From Dryocola sp032051265 (lineage in GTDB: Bacteria; Pseudomonadota; Gammaproteobacteria; Enterobacterales; Enterobacteriaceae), in contig DAMBYU010000001.1 in assembly GCA_032051265.1 (NCBI GenBank), forward strand, positions 434,001 through 498,000: DNA of 64,000 nucleotides, in the 5' to 3' direction. Below, in pieces: positions 52,471 through 61,865 of the stretch (its first letter is position 1; the number at the start of each line of letters is the position of its first letter). The translations under genes were made by a program, and so were the position numbers. The notes under the pieces are model-generated. The model had not been told where the DNA came from, did not search any database, and saw only the letters and a program-made list of their open reading frames with translations.

Positions 52471-55400
52471 TCGCAAAATAACCGCTATTCAGCAGCATAG
52501 CCAGCGGTTGCGGTGCGCTGATGGTATCACCGAAAATTAAATCTATACCGATACCGGAAAGGGTATCCATCACCATCGGAGAATCCGCCGGACCGGCGAT
52601 GGCTTGTAGCGCAAGGCGTTGCGCATGGCCGTGAATGATGGTCACCATCATTTCGTCCATCAGATTGCAGTGTACGTTCTGGATAAGTTCGCTATCGATA
52701 AGGAGATAGTTGAAGGCCTGACGGCCGATCCGGTCAAAAACATCCAGATCCCGGCCTGTGTGGGTCAAAATCATCTGGCAGCCCCGGTCGCGAAGGCGCT
52801 GCAGATTTTTGTGCGCATGTTCGTGTTCGCTCAGCAACGAGTCGCTGTTGATCTGCAGATGCAGCAGACGAGCCGGGAGCGGGCTGCTGCCCAGCATGGC
52901 AATCAGCTCATCGACAAAAGCGTTGCTTGCCAGTCCGGCAGAAGAGAGGTGAAGAGCAATGCCAAATCCTTTCTGCGCGATCTGTGCCGCAAATTGTCGG
53001 AAGAATTCATTGAACACCCGGCGGTCAAGCGCGAGCTGCAACTCGCTCTCAACAAGCCCGCTACGGAAGCTATGTTCTTCTATAGCTTCCCCTTCGCTGC
53101 TTAAAAACCTGAGCGACAGCAGATAAAAGCTGGTGGACTCAGGCACACGCGGCGGCGCTGCGGCCTGGGCAAGCACCATAATCGGGTTTTCATTGATGAT
53201 GCGCCACTGTTCATCTATAGGCAGCACGCTGCGGCTTTTTTGCAGGTAATGCTGCTGTACTTCAAAGACGGTGACGCGTCCGCGACCGCTATTTTTCGAG
53301 GTATAGCAGGCGATATCCGCCTGGGATAAGACTTCTGAAGCTACCTTGTTGTCGGCGTCGATCTGGGTGATCCCGGCGCTGGCGCCGATACGGTGCAGGC
53401 TGCCATCCCAGACGAAGTGATAGTCGTTGATGGTATTGATAATACGCTCTGAAATATAGCGGGCATTCTCCGTTGAGCAATCCGGCAGCAGCAGGCCGAA
53501 CTCATCGCCGCCCAGCCTTGCAAGGAAGTCGCCGGTGCGCAGCATGCTCAGCATCAGAGAAGAGAGTTCACGCAGCAGCGCATCCCCGGCGGCGTGCCCG
53601 GCGGTATCGTTCACCGCTTTGAACCTGTCGAGATCGATAAATACCAGCGCATGGCGCTGACGGTTTTCGCCTGCGCTTTGCAACAGACGCTTGAGATGGT
53701 TTTCAAAACTTACGCGGTTGGCAAGATGCGTAAGGCTGTCGTGCGAGGCGCTATAGCTAAGCTGTTTGAGCATCTTACGCGACTCGGTAACGTCCTGAAT
53801 AACGAGCACCGAACCGATACTTTGTCCGTCTAACGTCGTCAGCGGCGTAACGTTATAGTGAATGTCATGATTGCCGCCTTTACGGCAGTGGAGCACCACA
53901 TCCTGTTCGATGGCCATGCGCGAAAAATCGCCGCTGTGGATGTTTTCCAGCGCAGGTCCGGTTTCGCCAAAGGTAATGCGTAAAATCGTGAGGATATGCT
54001 GCCCAATCGCCTCGTCCTGCGGCCAGCCGCTGAGTTTCTCCGCTATCGGGTTCATAAAGGTGACGTTCATATCGATATCGGTACAAATCACCGCTTCACC
54101 GATGGAATCCAGCGTGATGTGCAGTCGCTCTTTTTCCTGATACAGAGCTTCGTTAAGCTGTTTGACCTCGGTCATATCAATATTGATGCCGAGCAGGCGT
54201 TCCACATCACCATTTTTATTCAGCACCCGGTTGGCCAGGGAGCGAATATGTCGAATGCCGTCAGCAACTTTTATGCGGTATTCCAGTTTGAACGGCATAC
54301 GCGCGCGTAACGATTCATGCACAATTTTTTCCGCCTGCGGCAGATCTTCAGTGACGATGCACTCCGCCCAGAGTTTGTAACTGGGCTTCACGTGTGGCTG
54401 TACTTCGTAGAGATCAAACATGCGTTTGTCCCAGCTAATCACATCGCTTGCCAGATCCCATTCCCAGATGCCGATACCGCCAGCTTCGTTGGCAAGCGTG
54501 ATGCGCTCCATCAGGCGTTTATTGACCCACTCGGTGTGCTTGAGGTCGTTGATGTCTTCAATCTGGGCTATCAAATAAAGGGGAGAACCATCGGTATCGC
54601 GGACCACGGATACTGCCAGCAGGGCCCACACCACACTCCCCTCGCTGGTGTAATAGCGCTTTTCCATTGAATAGCTGTTGATATCGCCTGCGAGCAGCAT
54701 TTCAAGCTGGTGAAGATCGGCATGCAGGTCTTCAGGCCAGGTGATCTGCTGGAAGGTCAGCGCACGTAGCTGATCTGCCGTGTAGCCCAGGAAATTGCTC
54801 AGGGATTTATTTACCTGAATCCACTGGCCCTCGATGGAGACCAGCGCCATGCCGATTGCGGAGTATTCCATCGCGTTACGAAAACGCGCTTCGCTCTCGG
54901 TGATGTGCTTGCGCTCTTCGCGAAAGGAATACATCACCATCGTCATGACGTTAAGCGGGAGCAAAATCATCAGGAAAGGGAGCCACTGAGCGTTATCCGC
55001 CATTGGCAGATTCGGCATCGCCATCGAAACGCCGTTGGGTGCCATCATTAAAGACACCGCCATCAGCGTGGCGAGGAAAATGGTAAAGGCTTCCAGACGC
55101 GGCAGCCGGATTGCGCTCCACATCAGCAGAACGATGATAAAGGTGAAGGGCCAGGGGGCAAAGCGTAGTACGAGATAACTTAATGCGAGGGTGATAATGA
55201 AAGTTATCACCGCTTCGAGCAATATTTTCGGGTTGTAATGACGCCAGAAATAGCGGGGTTTGATGAGTAGTCCCGCCGGGAGCAACGCCAAAGCGCCAAT
55301 GGCCTCGGAGAGCACCCAGAGGAAAAACAGTTTTATCGCGCCATCCCCGTCAGGACCAGCCAGCCAGATGACGATCAGGCCGCTTATAATGGGCGGTACT

Positions 55401-55795
55401 ACCGCACTACAAAGCGCAAGGCGAATCCAGCCGTTGAGGTTCTGCAAGGGATGTTGCGCAGGCAAAAAGCGGCGCATGAGCATTGCCGTCATCAATGCCT
55501 GAATAATATTGATCACGGTGAAAAAGAGGTTTATTTCCTTTAAAGGAAATAAAAATGCCGTGGCACCCACACTGCCCGCTGAGCAAAAAACGGCTATCAA
55601 AGGCCACAGACGTGATGGATTGCGAAAAAAAGCGACTGTCATCACCGAGGTGGGGAACCATAACGGTGCCACTATGGTGCCTGCGGAGGTTAACTTGAGT
55701 GAGTAAAAAGTAAAAATAAAGCTCAATAACCCCAGACCCAGCAGGAGCAACTTGTGTGGAGTAGTGTCCTGCTTATGTATATTATTTTTGGTCAT
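52463..55795 (-). CDS. dgcE: Diguanylate cyclase DgcE (YegE)
   Basis: A 1110-residue membrane signalling enzyme that makes cyclic-di-GMP and, in E. coli, starts the cascade for curli and cellulose. An N-terminal MASE1 domain of about eight helices (1-290) is followed by three PAS domains (about 300-670), a GGDEF domain and an EAL-like domain. The active site is LARLGGDEFGLLL near residue 765, with a product-inhibition site RTGD five residues before it. The C-terminal domain lacks the EAL and metal-binding residues and is probably only regulatory. E. coli YegE has 1105 residues and the same plan. Confidence 0.95.
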   Translation of the reverse strand: MTKNNIHKQDTTPHKLLLLGLGLLSFIFTFYSLKLTSAGTIVAPLWFPTSVMTVAFFRNPSRLWPLIAVFCSAGSVGATAFLFPLKEINLFFTVINIIQALMTAMLMRRFLPAQHPLQNLNGWIRLALCSAVVPPIISGLIVIWLAGPDGDGAIKLFFLWVLSEAIGALALLPAGLLIKPRYFWRHYNPKILLEAVITFIITLALSYLVLRFAPWPFTFIIVLLMWSAIRLPRLEAFTIFLATLMAVSLMMAPNGVSMAMPNLPMADNAQWLPFLMILLPLNVMTMVMYSFREERKHITESEARFRNAMEYSAIGMALVSIEGQWIQVNKSLSNFLGYTADQLRALTFQQITWPEDLHADLHQLEMLLAGDINSYSMEKRYYTSEGSVVWALLAVSVVRDTDGSPLYLIAQIEDINDLKHTEWVNKRLMERITLANEAGGIGIWEWDLASDVISWDKRMFDLYEVQPHVKPSYKLWAECIVTEDLPQAEKIVHESLRARMPFKLEYRIKVADGIRHIRSLANRVLNKNGDVERLLGINIDMTEVKQLNEALYQEKERLHITLDSIGEAVICTDIDMNVTFMNPIAEKLSGWPQDEAIGQHILTILRITFGETGPALENIHSGDFSRMAIEQDVVLHCRKGGNHDIHYNVTPLTTLDGQSIGSVLVIQDVTESRKMLKQLSYSASHDSLTHLANRVSFENHLKRLLQSAGENRQRHALVFIDLDRFKAVNDTAGHAAGDALLRELSSLMLSMLRTGDFLARLGGDEFGLLLPDCSTENARYISERIINTINDYHFVWDGSLHRIGASAGITQIDADNKVASEVLSQADIACYTSKNSGRGRVTVFEVQQHYLQKSRSVLPIDEQWRIINENPIMVLAQAAAPPRVPESTSFYLLSLRFLSSEGEAIEEHSFRSGLVESELQLALDRRVFNEFFRQFAAQIAQKGFGIALHLSSAGLASNAFVDELIAMLGSSPLPARLLHLQINSDSLLSEHEHAHKNLQRLRDRGCQMILTHTGRDLDVFDRIGRQAFNYLLIDSELIQNVHCNLMDEMMVTIIHGHAQRLALQAIAGPADSPMVMDTLSGIGIDLIFGDTISAPQPLAMLLNSGYFAIN

Positions 55796-56163
55796 TCCCG
55801 CGAAATCCGTTGAGGCAGTGCCGCCAGGTGCATGCCCGGATGCAAAAATAGATAGGTTCGGTTTATGCTAGTACAAACAATTTACAATTCCTATGGCGTC
55901 CGCTCATAATTTAACATCAAGGTGTTATAAAAAATGCGGCCGCTCCAGGCTTATTTTCATTTATACCGTCGGTACGTTATTTGCCCGCTGAAAACCCTGC
56001 TGCAAATTATCATTCTCAGGGCCGCGGGCTCGCAGCTTGCGCAAAATCTTCTGCAAATAACCATTATTCTGGTATCACCCGGCAGTTATCCCTATAATTG
56101 CCGCGTTTGACGCAACTTGCGTCGCCCTTCCTTAACATTAAGTCTACAAGGCTCGTTAACAAC
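55796..56163. other. Divergent promoter region of dgcE and udk
   Basis: About 370 bases with no supportable gene. TTTATGCTA near 55861 and CCTATAATTG near 56091 look like -10 elements, the latter for udk. A 15-base palindrome GACGCAACTTGCGTC lies at 56109-56123 in the udk leader, which may fold or bind a regulator. Confidence 0.45.
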
Positions 56164-56805
56164 ATGACTGACAAGTCCCATCAATGCGTCATCATCGGGA
56201 TAGCCGGCGCATCGGCTTCAGGAAAAAGTCTCATTGCCAGTACACTGTATCGCGAACTGCGCGATCAGGTCGGTGACGAACACATTGGTGTCATTCCAGA
56301 AGATAGCTACTACAAAGATCAAAGCCATCTGTCGATGGAAGAACGCGTTAAAACCAACTATGACCACCCCAGCGCGATGGACCACAATCTGCTGTTCCAG
56401 CATCTGCAGATGCTGAAATCCGGCAAAGCCATTGAGCTGCCGGTGTACAGCTATGTGGAGCACACCCGCACCGCTAACAGCGTTCACCTGGTGCCGAAAA
56501 AAGTCATTATTCTGGAAGGGATTTTGTTACTGACGGACGCCCGGCTGCGTGAAGAGATGAATTTCTCTATTTTTGTCGATACGCCGTTAGATATCTGCCT
56601 GATGCGCCGCATGAAGCGCGATGTCAACGAGCGTGGCCGCTCCATGGACTCGGTGATGGCCCAGTATCAGAAGACCGTCCGCCCAATGTTCTTGCAGTTT
56701 ATTGAACCCTCTAAACAGTATGCCGATATCATCGTACCTCGCGGGGGTAAAAACCGCATTGCTATCGATATTCTGAAAGCTAAAATTAGCCAATTCTTTG
56801 AATAA
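56164..56805 (+). CDS. udk: Uridine kinase
   Basis: Udk phosphorylates uridine and cytidine for pyrimidine salvage. From the start at 56164 (MTDKSHQCVIIGIAGASASGKS) it has 213 residues, the E. coli length. The P-loop is GASASGKS, the lid region is RRMKRDVNERGRSMDSVMAQY, and DHPSAMD binds substrate. The frame is open 22 codons upstream, but that would precede the conserved start. It comes before dcd, as in E. coli. Confidence 0.97.
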   Translation: MTDKSHQCVIIGIAGASASGKSLIASTLYRELRDQVGDEHIGVIPEDSYYKDQSHLSMEERVKTNYDHPSAMDHNLLFQHLQMLKSGKAIELPVYSYVEHTRTANSVHLVPKKVIILEGILLLTDARLREEMNFSIFVDTPLDICLMRRMKRDVNERGRSMDSVMAQYQKTVRPMFLQFIEPSKQYADIIVPRGGKNRIAIDILKAKISQFFE

Positions 56806-56968
56806 TCTCATCGCCTGATGGCCCATTGCGGGCGTGCTTTTCTGGACGAAGGTTCGACACACGCTCGCAAAATACGATGAATTTCCAGTAATTATCTGTC
56901 GTTCCGTGGATATCTGTAGCCCGGTGTGGCAGGGTAAACCTAACTGTGCTTGATAAGGAGAATCTGCG

Positions 56969-57550
56969 ATGCGTTTATGTGACCGCGATATTGAAGCCTG
57001 GCTTGATGACGGGCGTTTAACGATTACTCCACGTCCACCGGTTGAGCGCATCAACGGCGCGACCGTTGATGTACGCCTGGGAAATAAATTCCGTACCTTC
57101 AGCGGGCATACTGCGCCATTCATCGATCTTAGCGGTCCGAAAGATGAGGTTACCGAAGCGCTGGAACGCGTGATGAGTGATGAAATTGTGCTTGCCGAGG
57201 GCGAAGCGTTTTTTCTGCATCCGGGGGAGCTGGCGCTGGCGGTTACGCTTGAGTCGGTTACGTTACCTGCCGACCTGGTGGGCTGGCTGGATGGCCGTTC
57301 CTCGCTGGCTCGCTTAGGGTTAATGGTTCACGTCACCGCGCATCGTATCGATCCGGGCTGGCATGGCTGCATTGTGCTTGAGTTCTATAATTCCGGTAAA
57401 TTACCTCTGGCGTTACGCCCGGGCATGATGATCGGTGCGCTAAGCTTCGAACCTCTTTCTGGCCCCGCCGCGCGTCCTTATAATCGCCGCCAGGATGCGA
57501 AGTATCGCGATCAGCAAGGTGCCGTAGCCAGTCGTATTGATAAAGACTGA
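56969..57550 (+). CDS. dcd: dCTP deaminase
   Basis: Dcd deaminates dCTP to dUTP, the main route to thymidylate in enterics. The 193 residues match E. coli exactly in length. Conserved motifs are MRLCDRDIEAWLDDGRL, the active-site LVGWLDGRSSLARLGLMVHVTAHRIDPGW and QGAVASRIDKD at the end. AAGGAG is about 8 bases before the start. asmA follows 23 bases downstream, so the two are probably co-transcribed. Confidence 0.97.
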   Translation: MRLCDRDIEAWLDDGRLTITPRPPVERINGATVDVRLGNKFRTFSGHTAPFIDLSGPKDEVTEALERVMSDEIVLAEGEAFFLHPGELALAVTLESVTLPADLVGWLDGRSSLARLGLMVHVTAHRIDPGWHGCIVLEFYNSGKLPLALRPGMMIGALSFEPLSGPAARPYNRRQDAKYRDQQGAVASRIDKD

Positions 57551-57573
57551 GTTAACGCCTTCAAGAGGATGCT

Positions 57574-59421
57574 ATGAGACGATTATTAACCGCGCTGATG
57601 ATTTTGCTGGTTGTGATAGTAGCCGGCCTTTCTGCGTTGGTCCTGTTGGTCAATCCCAACGATTTTCGCGCTTATATGGTGCGTCAGGTAGAACAGCGTA
57701 GCGGTTACCAGCTTGTATTAGAAGGGCCTTTGCGCTGGCATGTCTGGCCGCAGCTCAGCATTTTGTCCGGGCGAATGTCGCTTACGGCTCCCGGTGCGAC
57801 CCAGCCTCTTGTCAGTTCAGATAATATGCGCCTTGATGTGGCGCTCTGGCCTTTGCTTTCGCACCAGCTCCGGATCCGCCAGGTGATGCTCAAGGGCGCG
57901 GTCATCCAGCTCACCCCGCAAAGCGAAGAGCGTAAACCCAAAGACGCGCCGGTAGGTCCTTCAGGAAATACTCCCCCTGTTCCCGAAACGGAACCCGGCT
58001 GGTCTTTTGATATCGCAAGGCTCAAGGTCGCCGACAGCGTATTGGTCTTCCAGCATGACGATGACGAACAGATCGCCGTGCGTAATATCAACCTGCAAAT
58101 GGAACAGGATGATAAAAAGCAGGCCCATGTGGAGTTCAGCAGCCGTATCAATCGCGACCAGCGCGATCTGAATTTATCGCTGGTTGCCGATCTGAATACG
58201 AGCGCTTTCCCACAGAGGCTGGATGCAACGATTTCCCAGCTCAATTATCAACTTAAGGGCGCCGACTTGCCCAAAGAGGGCATTACTGGCGGTATCACGT
58301 TACAGGCTAGCTGGGATCAGCCGGAGAAAAAACTCGAGCTGAACAACCTGCAGCTCACCGCTAATGACAGCGATCTGCAGGGCAGGGCGAGCGTAGCGCT
58401 GGGCGAAAAGCCGCGGTGGACGGCAGACCTGAAGGCGACCAATCTGAATCTGGATAAACTGTTCGTGGCAACAGCGACAACGAACAACACGGTGGCACAG
58501 CGCGGTCAGCAGCAGCATACTTTACCGCGTCCGGTTATTGCCGCAGGCGAGGAGGAGACTTCCTATCGCAATCTCCGCAACTTTAGCGCACAGGTTTCTG
58601 TCGCTGCGAAAAACGTGCACTGGCGTGGGCTCGAGTTTACCGACGTCCACTCCTCCGTCAGCAATGATTACGGCCTGCTTAAGATTACCGAACTGGCAGG
58701 GCAATTTGGCAAAGGAACTATGTCTTTGCCGGGCGTGCTTGATGCGCGTGATGACGTACCGCTTCTGACTTTCCACCCACAAATAAATAATATTGAAATT
58801 GCCCCTGTTCTGACCGCTTTCCACTATCCAATAGCCCTGTCAGGCCTGCTTTCAATGCAGGGTGAGTTCAGCGGCGATAAGCTGGATGCCGAAGCATTCC
58901 GTCGTTCATGGCGGGGAGAGGCAAATATTACGATGGCCAACTCTCGTCTGCAGGGTATGAATTTCCAGCAGCTGATTCAGCAGGCCGTTGAACGCAGCAA
59001 CAGCGATGTTAAGGCGCAGCAAAGCTATGAGAATGTCACCATACTGGATAGTTTCACCGCTGCGGCCACGCTGGATAAGGGCCAACTGGATCTGAAGAAA
59101 ATGAACGGCAGCTCTTCGCTATTAGCGCTGACAGGCGAAGGGACTATGGATCTTGTGAAAGAGGCGTGTGATACCCGCTTTTTTGTGAAAGTAACAGAAG
59201 GCTGGGAAGGCGACAGCAAGCTTATCACTATGCTAAAAGAGACGCCGATCCCGCTGCGGGTTTATGGCCCGTGGGAGAAGCTGAACTACAGCCTGCAGGT
59301 TGACCAGGTGCTGCGAAAACAGCTCCAGGACGAGGCGAAGCGCCGTCTGCAACAGTGGGTGGATCGCAATAAAGAGAGCAGCAAGGCAAAAGATGTACAG
59401 CGGTTACTGGATAAGCTTTAG
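57574..59421 (+). CDS. asmA: Outer-membrane assembly/lipid-transport protein AsmA
   Basis: A 615-residue AsmA-family protein (E. coli 617) with one N-terminal inner-membrane anchor (LLTALMILLVVIVAGLSALVLLV) and a long periplasmic part of the repeating beta-groove type that is thought to carry phospholipids towards the outer membrane. The N-terminal DUF/AsmA signature PNDFRAYMVRQVEQRSGYQLVLEGPLRWHVWPQLSIL and the C-terminal AsmA_2 domain (GANITMANSRLQGMNFQQLIQQA) are present. A short proline-rich insert (PSGNTPPVPETEPG) follows residue 125. Confidence 0.95.
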   Translation: MRRLLTALMILLVVIVAGLSALVLLVNPNDFRAYMVRQVEQRSGYQLVLEGPLRWHVWPQLSILSGRMSLTAPGATQPLVSSDNMRLDVALWPLLSHQLRIRQVMLKGAVIQLTPQSEERKPKDAPVGPSGNTPPVPETEPGWSFDIARLKVADSVLVFQHDDDEQIAVRNINLQMEQDDKKQAHVEFSSRINRDQRDLNLSLVADLNTSAFPQRLDATISQLNYQLKGADLPKEGITGGITLQASWDQPEKKLELNNLQLTANDSDLQGRASVALGEKPRWTADLKATNLNLDKLFVATATTNNTVAQRGQQQHTLPRPVIAAGEEETSYRNLRNFSAQVSVAAKNVHWRGLEFTDVHSSVSNDYGLLKITELAGQFGKGTMSLPGVLDARDDVPLLTFHPQINNIEIAPVLTAFHYPIALSGLLSMQGEFSGDKLDAEAFRRSWRGEANITMANSRLQGMNFQQLIQQAVERSNSDVKAQQSYENVTILDSFTAAATLDKGQLDLKKMNGSSSLLALTGEGTMDLVKEACDTRFFVKVTEGWEGDSKLITMLKETPIPLRVYGPWEKLNYSLQVDQVLRKQLQDEAKRRLQQWVDRNKESSKAKDVQRLLDKL

Positions 59422-59423
59422 GT

Positions 59424-59459
59424 AAAAAGGGGTGGATGGCGGCTTGCGCTTATCCACCC
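59424..59459 (-). terminator. Terminator of yegH, possibly shared with asmA
   Basis: GGGTGGAT (59430-59437) and ATCCACCC (59452-59459) form an 8-bp stem. On the minus strand it is followed by TTTTT (59428-59424). It begins 3 bases after the asmA stop, so it could serve both convergent genes. Confidence 0.7.
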
Positions 59460-59482
59460 TCTAAATGCCGGATAAAGTCGTA

Positions 59483-59513
59483 GGTCGGGTAAGCGCTAGC
59501 GCCACCCGACACC
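59483..59513. repeat. REP-like palindrome between asmA and yegH
   Basis: GTCGGGT and ACCCGAC flank AAGCGCTAGCGCC. The core matches the hairpin near rimO (GCGCTAGCGC) and the arms match the GGGT/ACCC pattern of the elements at 14011 and 15097. Confidence 0.75.
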
Positions 59514-59520
59514 ACCCAAG

Positions 59521-61101
59521 CTAAACCTCGTAATCCATCTCGTCATTTTCCGTCAGCGGCACAATCTGTACCCTCTGCACACGGTGGCTTTCAACCTGCA
59601 ACGTTTTCAACTGGTAGTTACCCACCTGAACGGTTTCCCCGGCGGCAGGCACCCGCTGAAGATATTCCATCAGCAGGCCAGCAATAGTGTGATAGGTACG
59701 CCTGTCATCAAGCGGCAGCGGAATATACTGCACCAAATCCTCCAGCGGCATATGCCCATTTGCCGTCCAGCTGCCGTCCGGATTTTTCTGGATGTCGTGG
59801 CGGGCGTCAATCTCTTCAACCTCGTTAGGCAGATTGCCGGCGATAGTCTCCATCACGTCACTTAACGTCACAATCCCTTCAATCGAACCAAACTCATCCA
59901 CCACAAATGCGAAGTGCGTACGCGCGTTGCGGAACTGCTCCAGCGCCTGCAGAAGCGGCAGCTTTTCAGGGAAGACGAGCGGCTGGCGAATCAGCGTTTC
60001 GAGATTGAGCGGCTCGCCTCGCAAAGATTGCGTAAGCAAATCGATAATGTGCACCACGCCGAGCACTTCATCGCCGTCATCGGTTATCACTATGCGGGTG
60101 TGCTGATTTTTGTCGAGGATCTCCCGAACATGCTCGTCCGGCTCCGTAAGCTTCACATGCTCCACGTCGTGGCGTGAAGTCATGATGCTGCTGACGGTAC
60201 GCTGGTTAAGATGCAGCACGCGCTCAATCATCAGGCGCTCTTGCGGATTAAAAATCCCGTTCTGTTGGTCATGATCGGCAATCAGGGAAGCCGTCTGAGC
60301 ATCAAGCTCCGCCTCTTCTTTTTTACCGTTGAGCAACCGTAAAACGGCTTCGGCGGTGCGCTGTCGCAAAGACTGATCCGCTGACAGAAAACGGCGGCGG
60401 TTAAAAATGGCCAACTGATTTAGCGACTCTATTAATACAGAGAAGCCAATTGCGGCATAGAGATAGCCTTTCGGGATGTGATAGCCGAAGCCGTCTGCCA
60501 CCAGGCTAAAGCCAATCATCAGCAAAAAGCTCAGACACAGAATAACAATGGTTGGATGGCTGTTTACAAAGCGCGTCAGGGCTTTGCTGGCAAGCAGCAT
60601 CAGGCTGATGGCAATAATGACCGCCGCCATCATGACGACCAGATGGTCCACCATCCCCACGGCGGTGATCACCGAGTCGAGAGAAAATACCGCATCAAGA
60701 ATGACAATCTGCGCGACGACGGGCCAGAAACGAGCGCCTCGCCGCTGGGTTTGCGCTTCACTGTCTTTCCCCTCCAGCCGTTCGTTGAGTTCCACCGTCG
60801 CTTTGAAAAGCAGAAACAGCCCGCCCAAAAGCATGATTAAATCGCGTGCGCTAAAGCTAAAACCTCCCACGGTAAAGAGGGGCGTTGTAAGCGTTACAAG
60901 CCAGGAAATCGATGCCAGCAGCAGCAGGCGCATGAGCATGGCAAGGACAAGCCCGGTGACGCGGGCACGGTCACGTTGCGCAGGCGGGAGTTTCTCAGCG
61001 AGGATGGCGATAAACACCAGATTATCAATGCCCAGCACCAGCTCGATTACCACAAGCGTAACCAGCCCGGCCCAAATTGATGGATCGGCAATCCATTCCA
61101 T
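59521..61101 (-). CDS. yegH: TerC/CBS-domain membrane protein YegH
   Basis: A 526-residue inner-membrane protein (E. coli YegH 527). The N-terminal half is a TerC-like domain with seven helices and the acidic metal-site motifs LVVIELVLGIDNLVFIAIL and QIVILDAVFSLDSVITAVGM. Two CBS domains follow (TSRHDVEHVKLTEPDEHVREIL and PEKLPLLQALEQFRNARTHFAFVVDE), then a CorC-type transporter-associated domain (DGSWTANGHMPLEDLVQYIPLP). TerC relatives act in manganese export; YegH itself has no settled role. It diverges from wza. Confidence 0.94.
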   Translation of the reverse strand: MEWIADPSIWAGLVTLVVIELVLGIDNLVFIAILAEKLPPAQRDRARVTGLVLAMLMRLLLLASISWLVTLTTPLFTVGGFSFSARDLIMLLGGLFLLFKATVELNERLEGKDSEAQTQRRGARFWPVVAQIVILDAVFSLDSVITAVGMVDHLVVMMAAVIIAISLMLLASKALTRFVNSHPTIVILCLSFLLMIGFSLVADGFGYHIPKGYLYAAIGFSVLIESLNQLAIFNRRRFLSADQSLRQRTAEAVLRLLNGKKEEAELDAQTASLIADHDQQNGIFNPQERLMIERVLHLNQRTVSSIMTSRHDVEHVKLTEPDEHVREILDKNQHTRIVITDDGDEVLGVVHIIDLLTQSLRGEPLNLETLIRQPLVFPEKLPLLQALEQFRNARTHFAFVVDEFGSIEGIVTLSDVMETIAGNLPNEVEEIDARHDIQKNPDGSWTANGHMPLEDLVQYIPLPLDDRRTYHTIAGLLMEYLQRVPAAGETVQVGNYQLKTLQVESHRVQRVQIVPLTENDEMDYEV

Positions 61102-61391
61102 ATAGCGGTATGCACCTTTTTTTTGATGAGGAGTTTAAGCATTAAAGTATGACAAAGGTCACAGTGAAAGAATGGGTAATCATCCGCTAAATTGCAACGG
61201 CTCCTGAGATAAATCTTAGCTAATAGCCAGAATGGATGTTTTTTACTGTTATATATCCATCAAATAACCAGGGTAAATGATTAAAAAAGGAATAAATTAA
61301 ACCAACGATATGTATTTATTATGACGGAATATATATGAGATATATCTGTATATGCTGGCGCCGTTAGGTTGAATGAAATATTTTGTCAAGG

Positions 61392-61405
61392 TAAAGAAAA
61401 TCCTA
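61392..61405 (+). promoter_or_regulatory. RcsAB box of the wza operon
   Basis: TAAAGAAAATCCTA differs by one base from the RcsAB site of E. coli wza as I recall it (TAAAGAAACTCCTA) and fits the general RcsAB consensus. It is 470 bases before wza, in keeping with the long leader. RcsA-RcsB binding here would switch on colanic acid synthesis under envelope stress. Confidence 0.8.
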
Positions 61406-61638
61406 AATACTGCATTTTGCGGTATTAATATTATTCTTAAAAGTATCGCTATTCCTGGCAGGCACCTTGCCTGTGTTTGGGTTAGCTGTAACAATCGATA
61501 ACAGTTCTGGCAATGGATGTATTTTTATAATTAGTTAGTGTGGCACTTTAGCGCTTCATTACTCGTAACTGTGCCTTATGGATAAATAGATACAGATTTA
61601 TCTCAGGATCAGTGTCCTCTTATTATCTACTGTTGTTT

Positions 61639-61676
61639 CAGTGGGTTGGTGCCTGTAAGCCAAGGGCGGTAGCATG
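61639..61676 (+). promoter_or_regulatory. JUMPstart element with ops site for RfaH
   Basis: The 38-base element begins CAGTGGGTTGGTGCCTGTAA and ends in the ops sequence GGCGGTAGCATG (61665-61676); the usual ops ends in GCGTG, here GCATG. RfaH is recruited at ops to make RNA polymerase resist termination across the long capsule operon. Confidence 0.92.
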
Positions 61677-61865
61677 CCTGAAGGCAAGAGTTTAAGCCTC
61701 AGTTATTCTGTCAATAGGATATCAGGAAATAAGCAAATTTTAGGATTGATGCCAGTTATTAACGCAAACCAGATGCGCAATTTTCTGCTGCGGCCATTCG
61801 GTAATTGGTCGCTTATTTTATTCGCTCAGGATAATTACTCTGCCATAGTGATAAATACTCAATGA
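61674..61865 (+). CDS. Possible leader ORF overlapping wza (63 residues)
   Basis: A 63-codon ORF starts at the ATG that ends the ops element and stops at 61865, overlapping the wza start by 4 bases (ATGA). It begins MPEGKSLSLSYSVNRISGNK and ends QDNYSAIVINTQ; a second in-frame ATG is at 61749. The only ribosome-site-like sequence is AAGGGCGG inside ops. wza itself has a poor ribosome site, so coupling to this ORF is plausible. The encoded peptide has no recognised domain, and its value may lie in being translated. It could also be chance. Confidence 0.35.
   Translation: MPEGKSLSLSYSVNRISGNKQILGLMPVINANQMRNFLLRPFGNWSLILFAQDNYSAIVINTQ

Larger units (their letters stand above)
61102..61861. promoter_or_regulatory. 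Long AT-rich regulatory region upstream of the colanic acid operon
   Basis: A 760-base region that is strongly AT-rich up to about 61640 and then contains the JUMPstart element. Such long leaders are typical of Rcs-controlled capsule operons and are often H-NS bound. Separate entries give the RcsAB box, JUMPstart and leader ORF. It must also hold the yegH promoter at its left end. No other gene is seen. Confidence 0.7.

Noticed and set aside
61297..61494. Open frame of 65 codons antisense in the wza leader
   Set aside because: AT-rich, no ribosome site, and overlaps the RcsAB box; likely chance.
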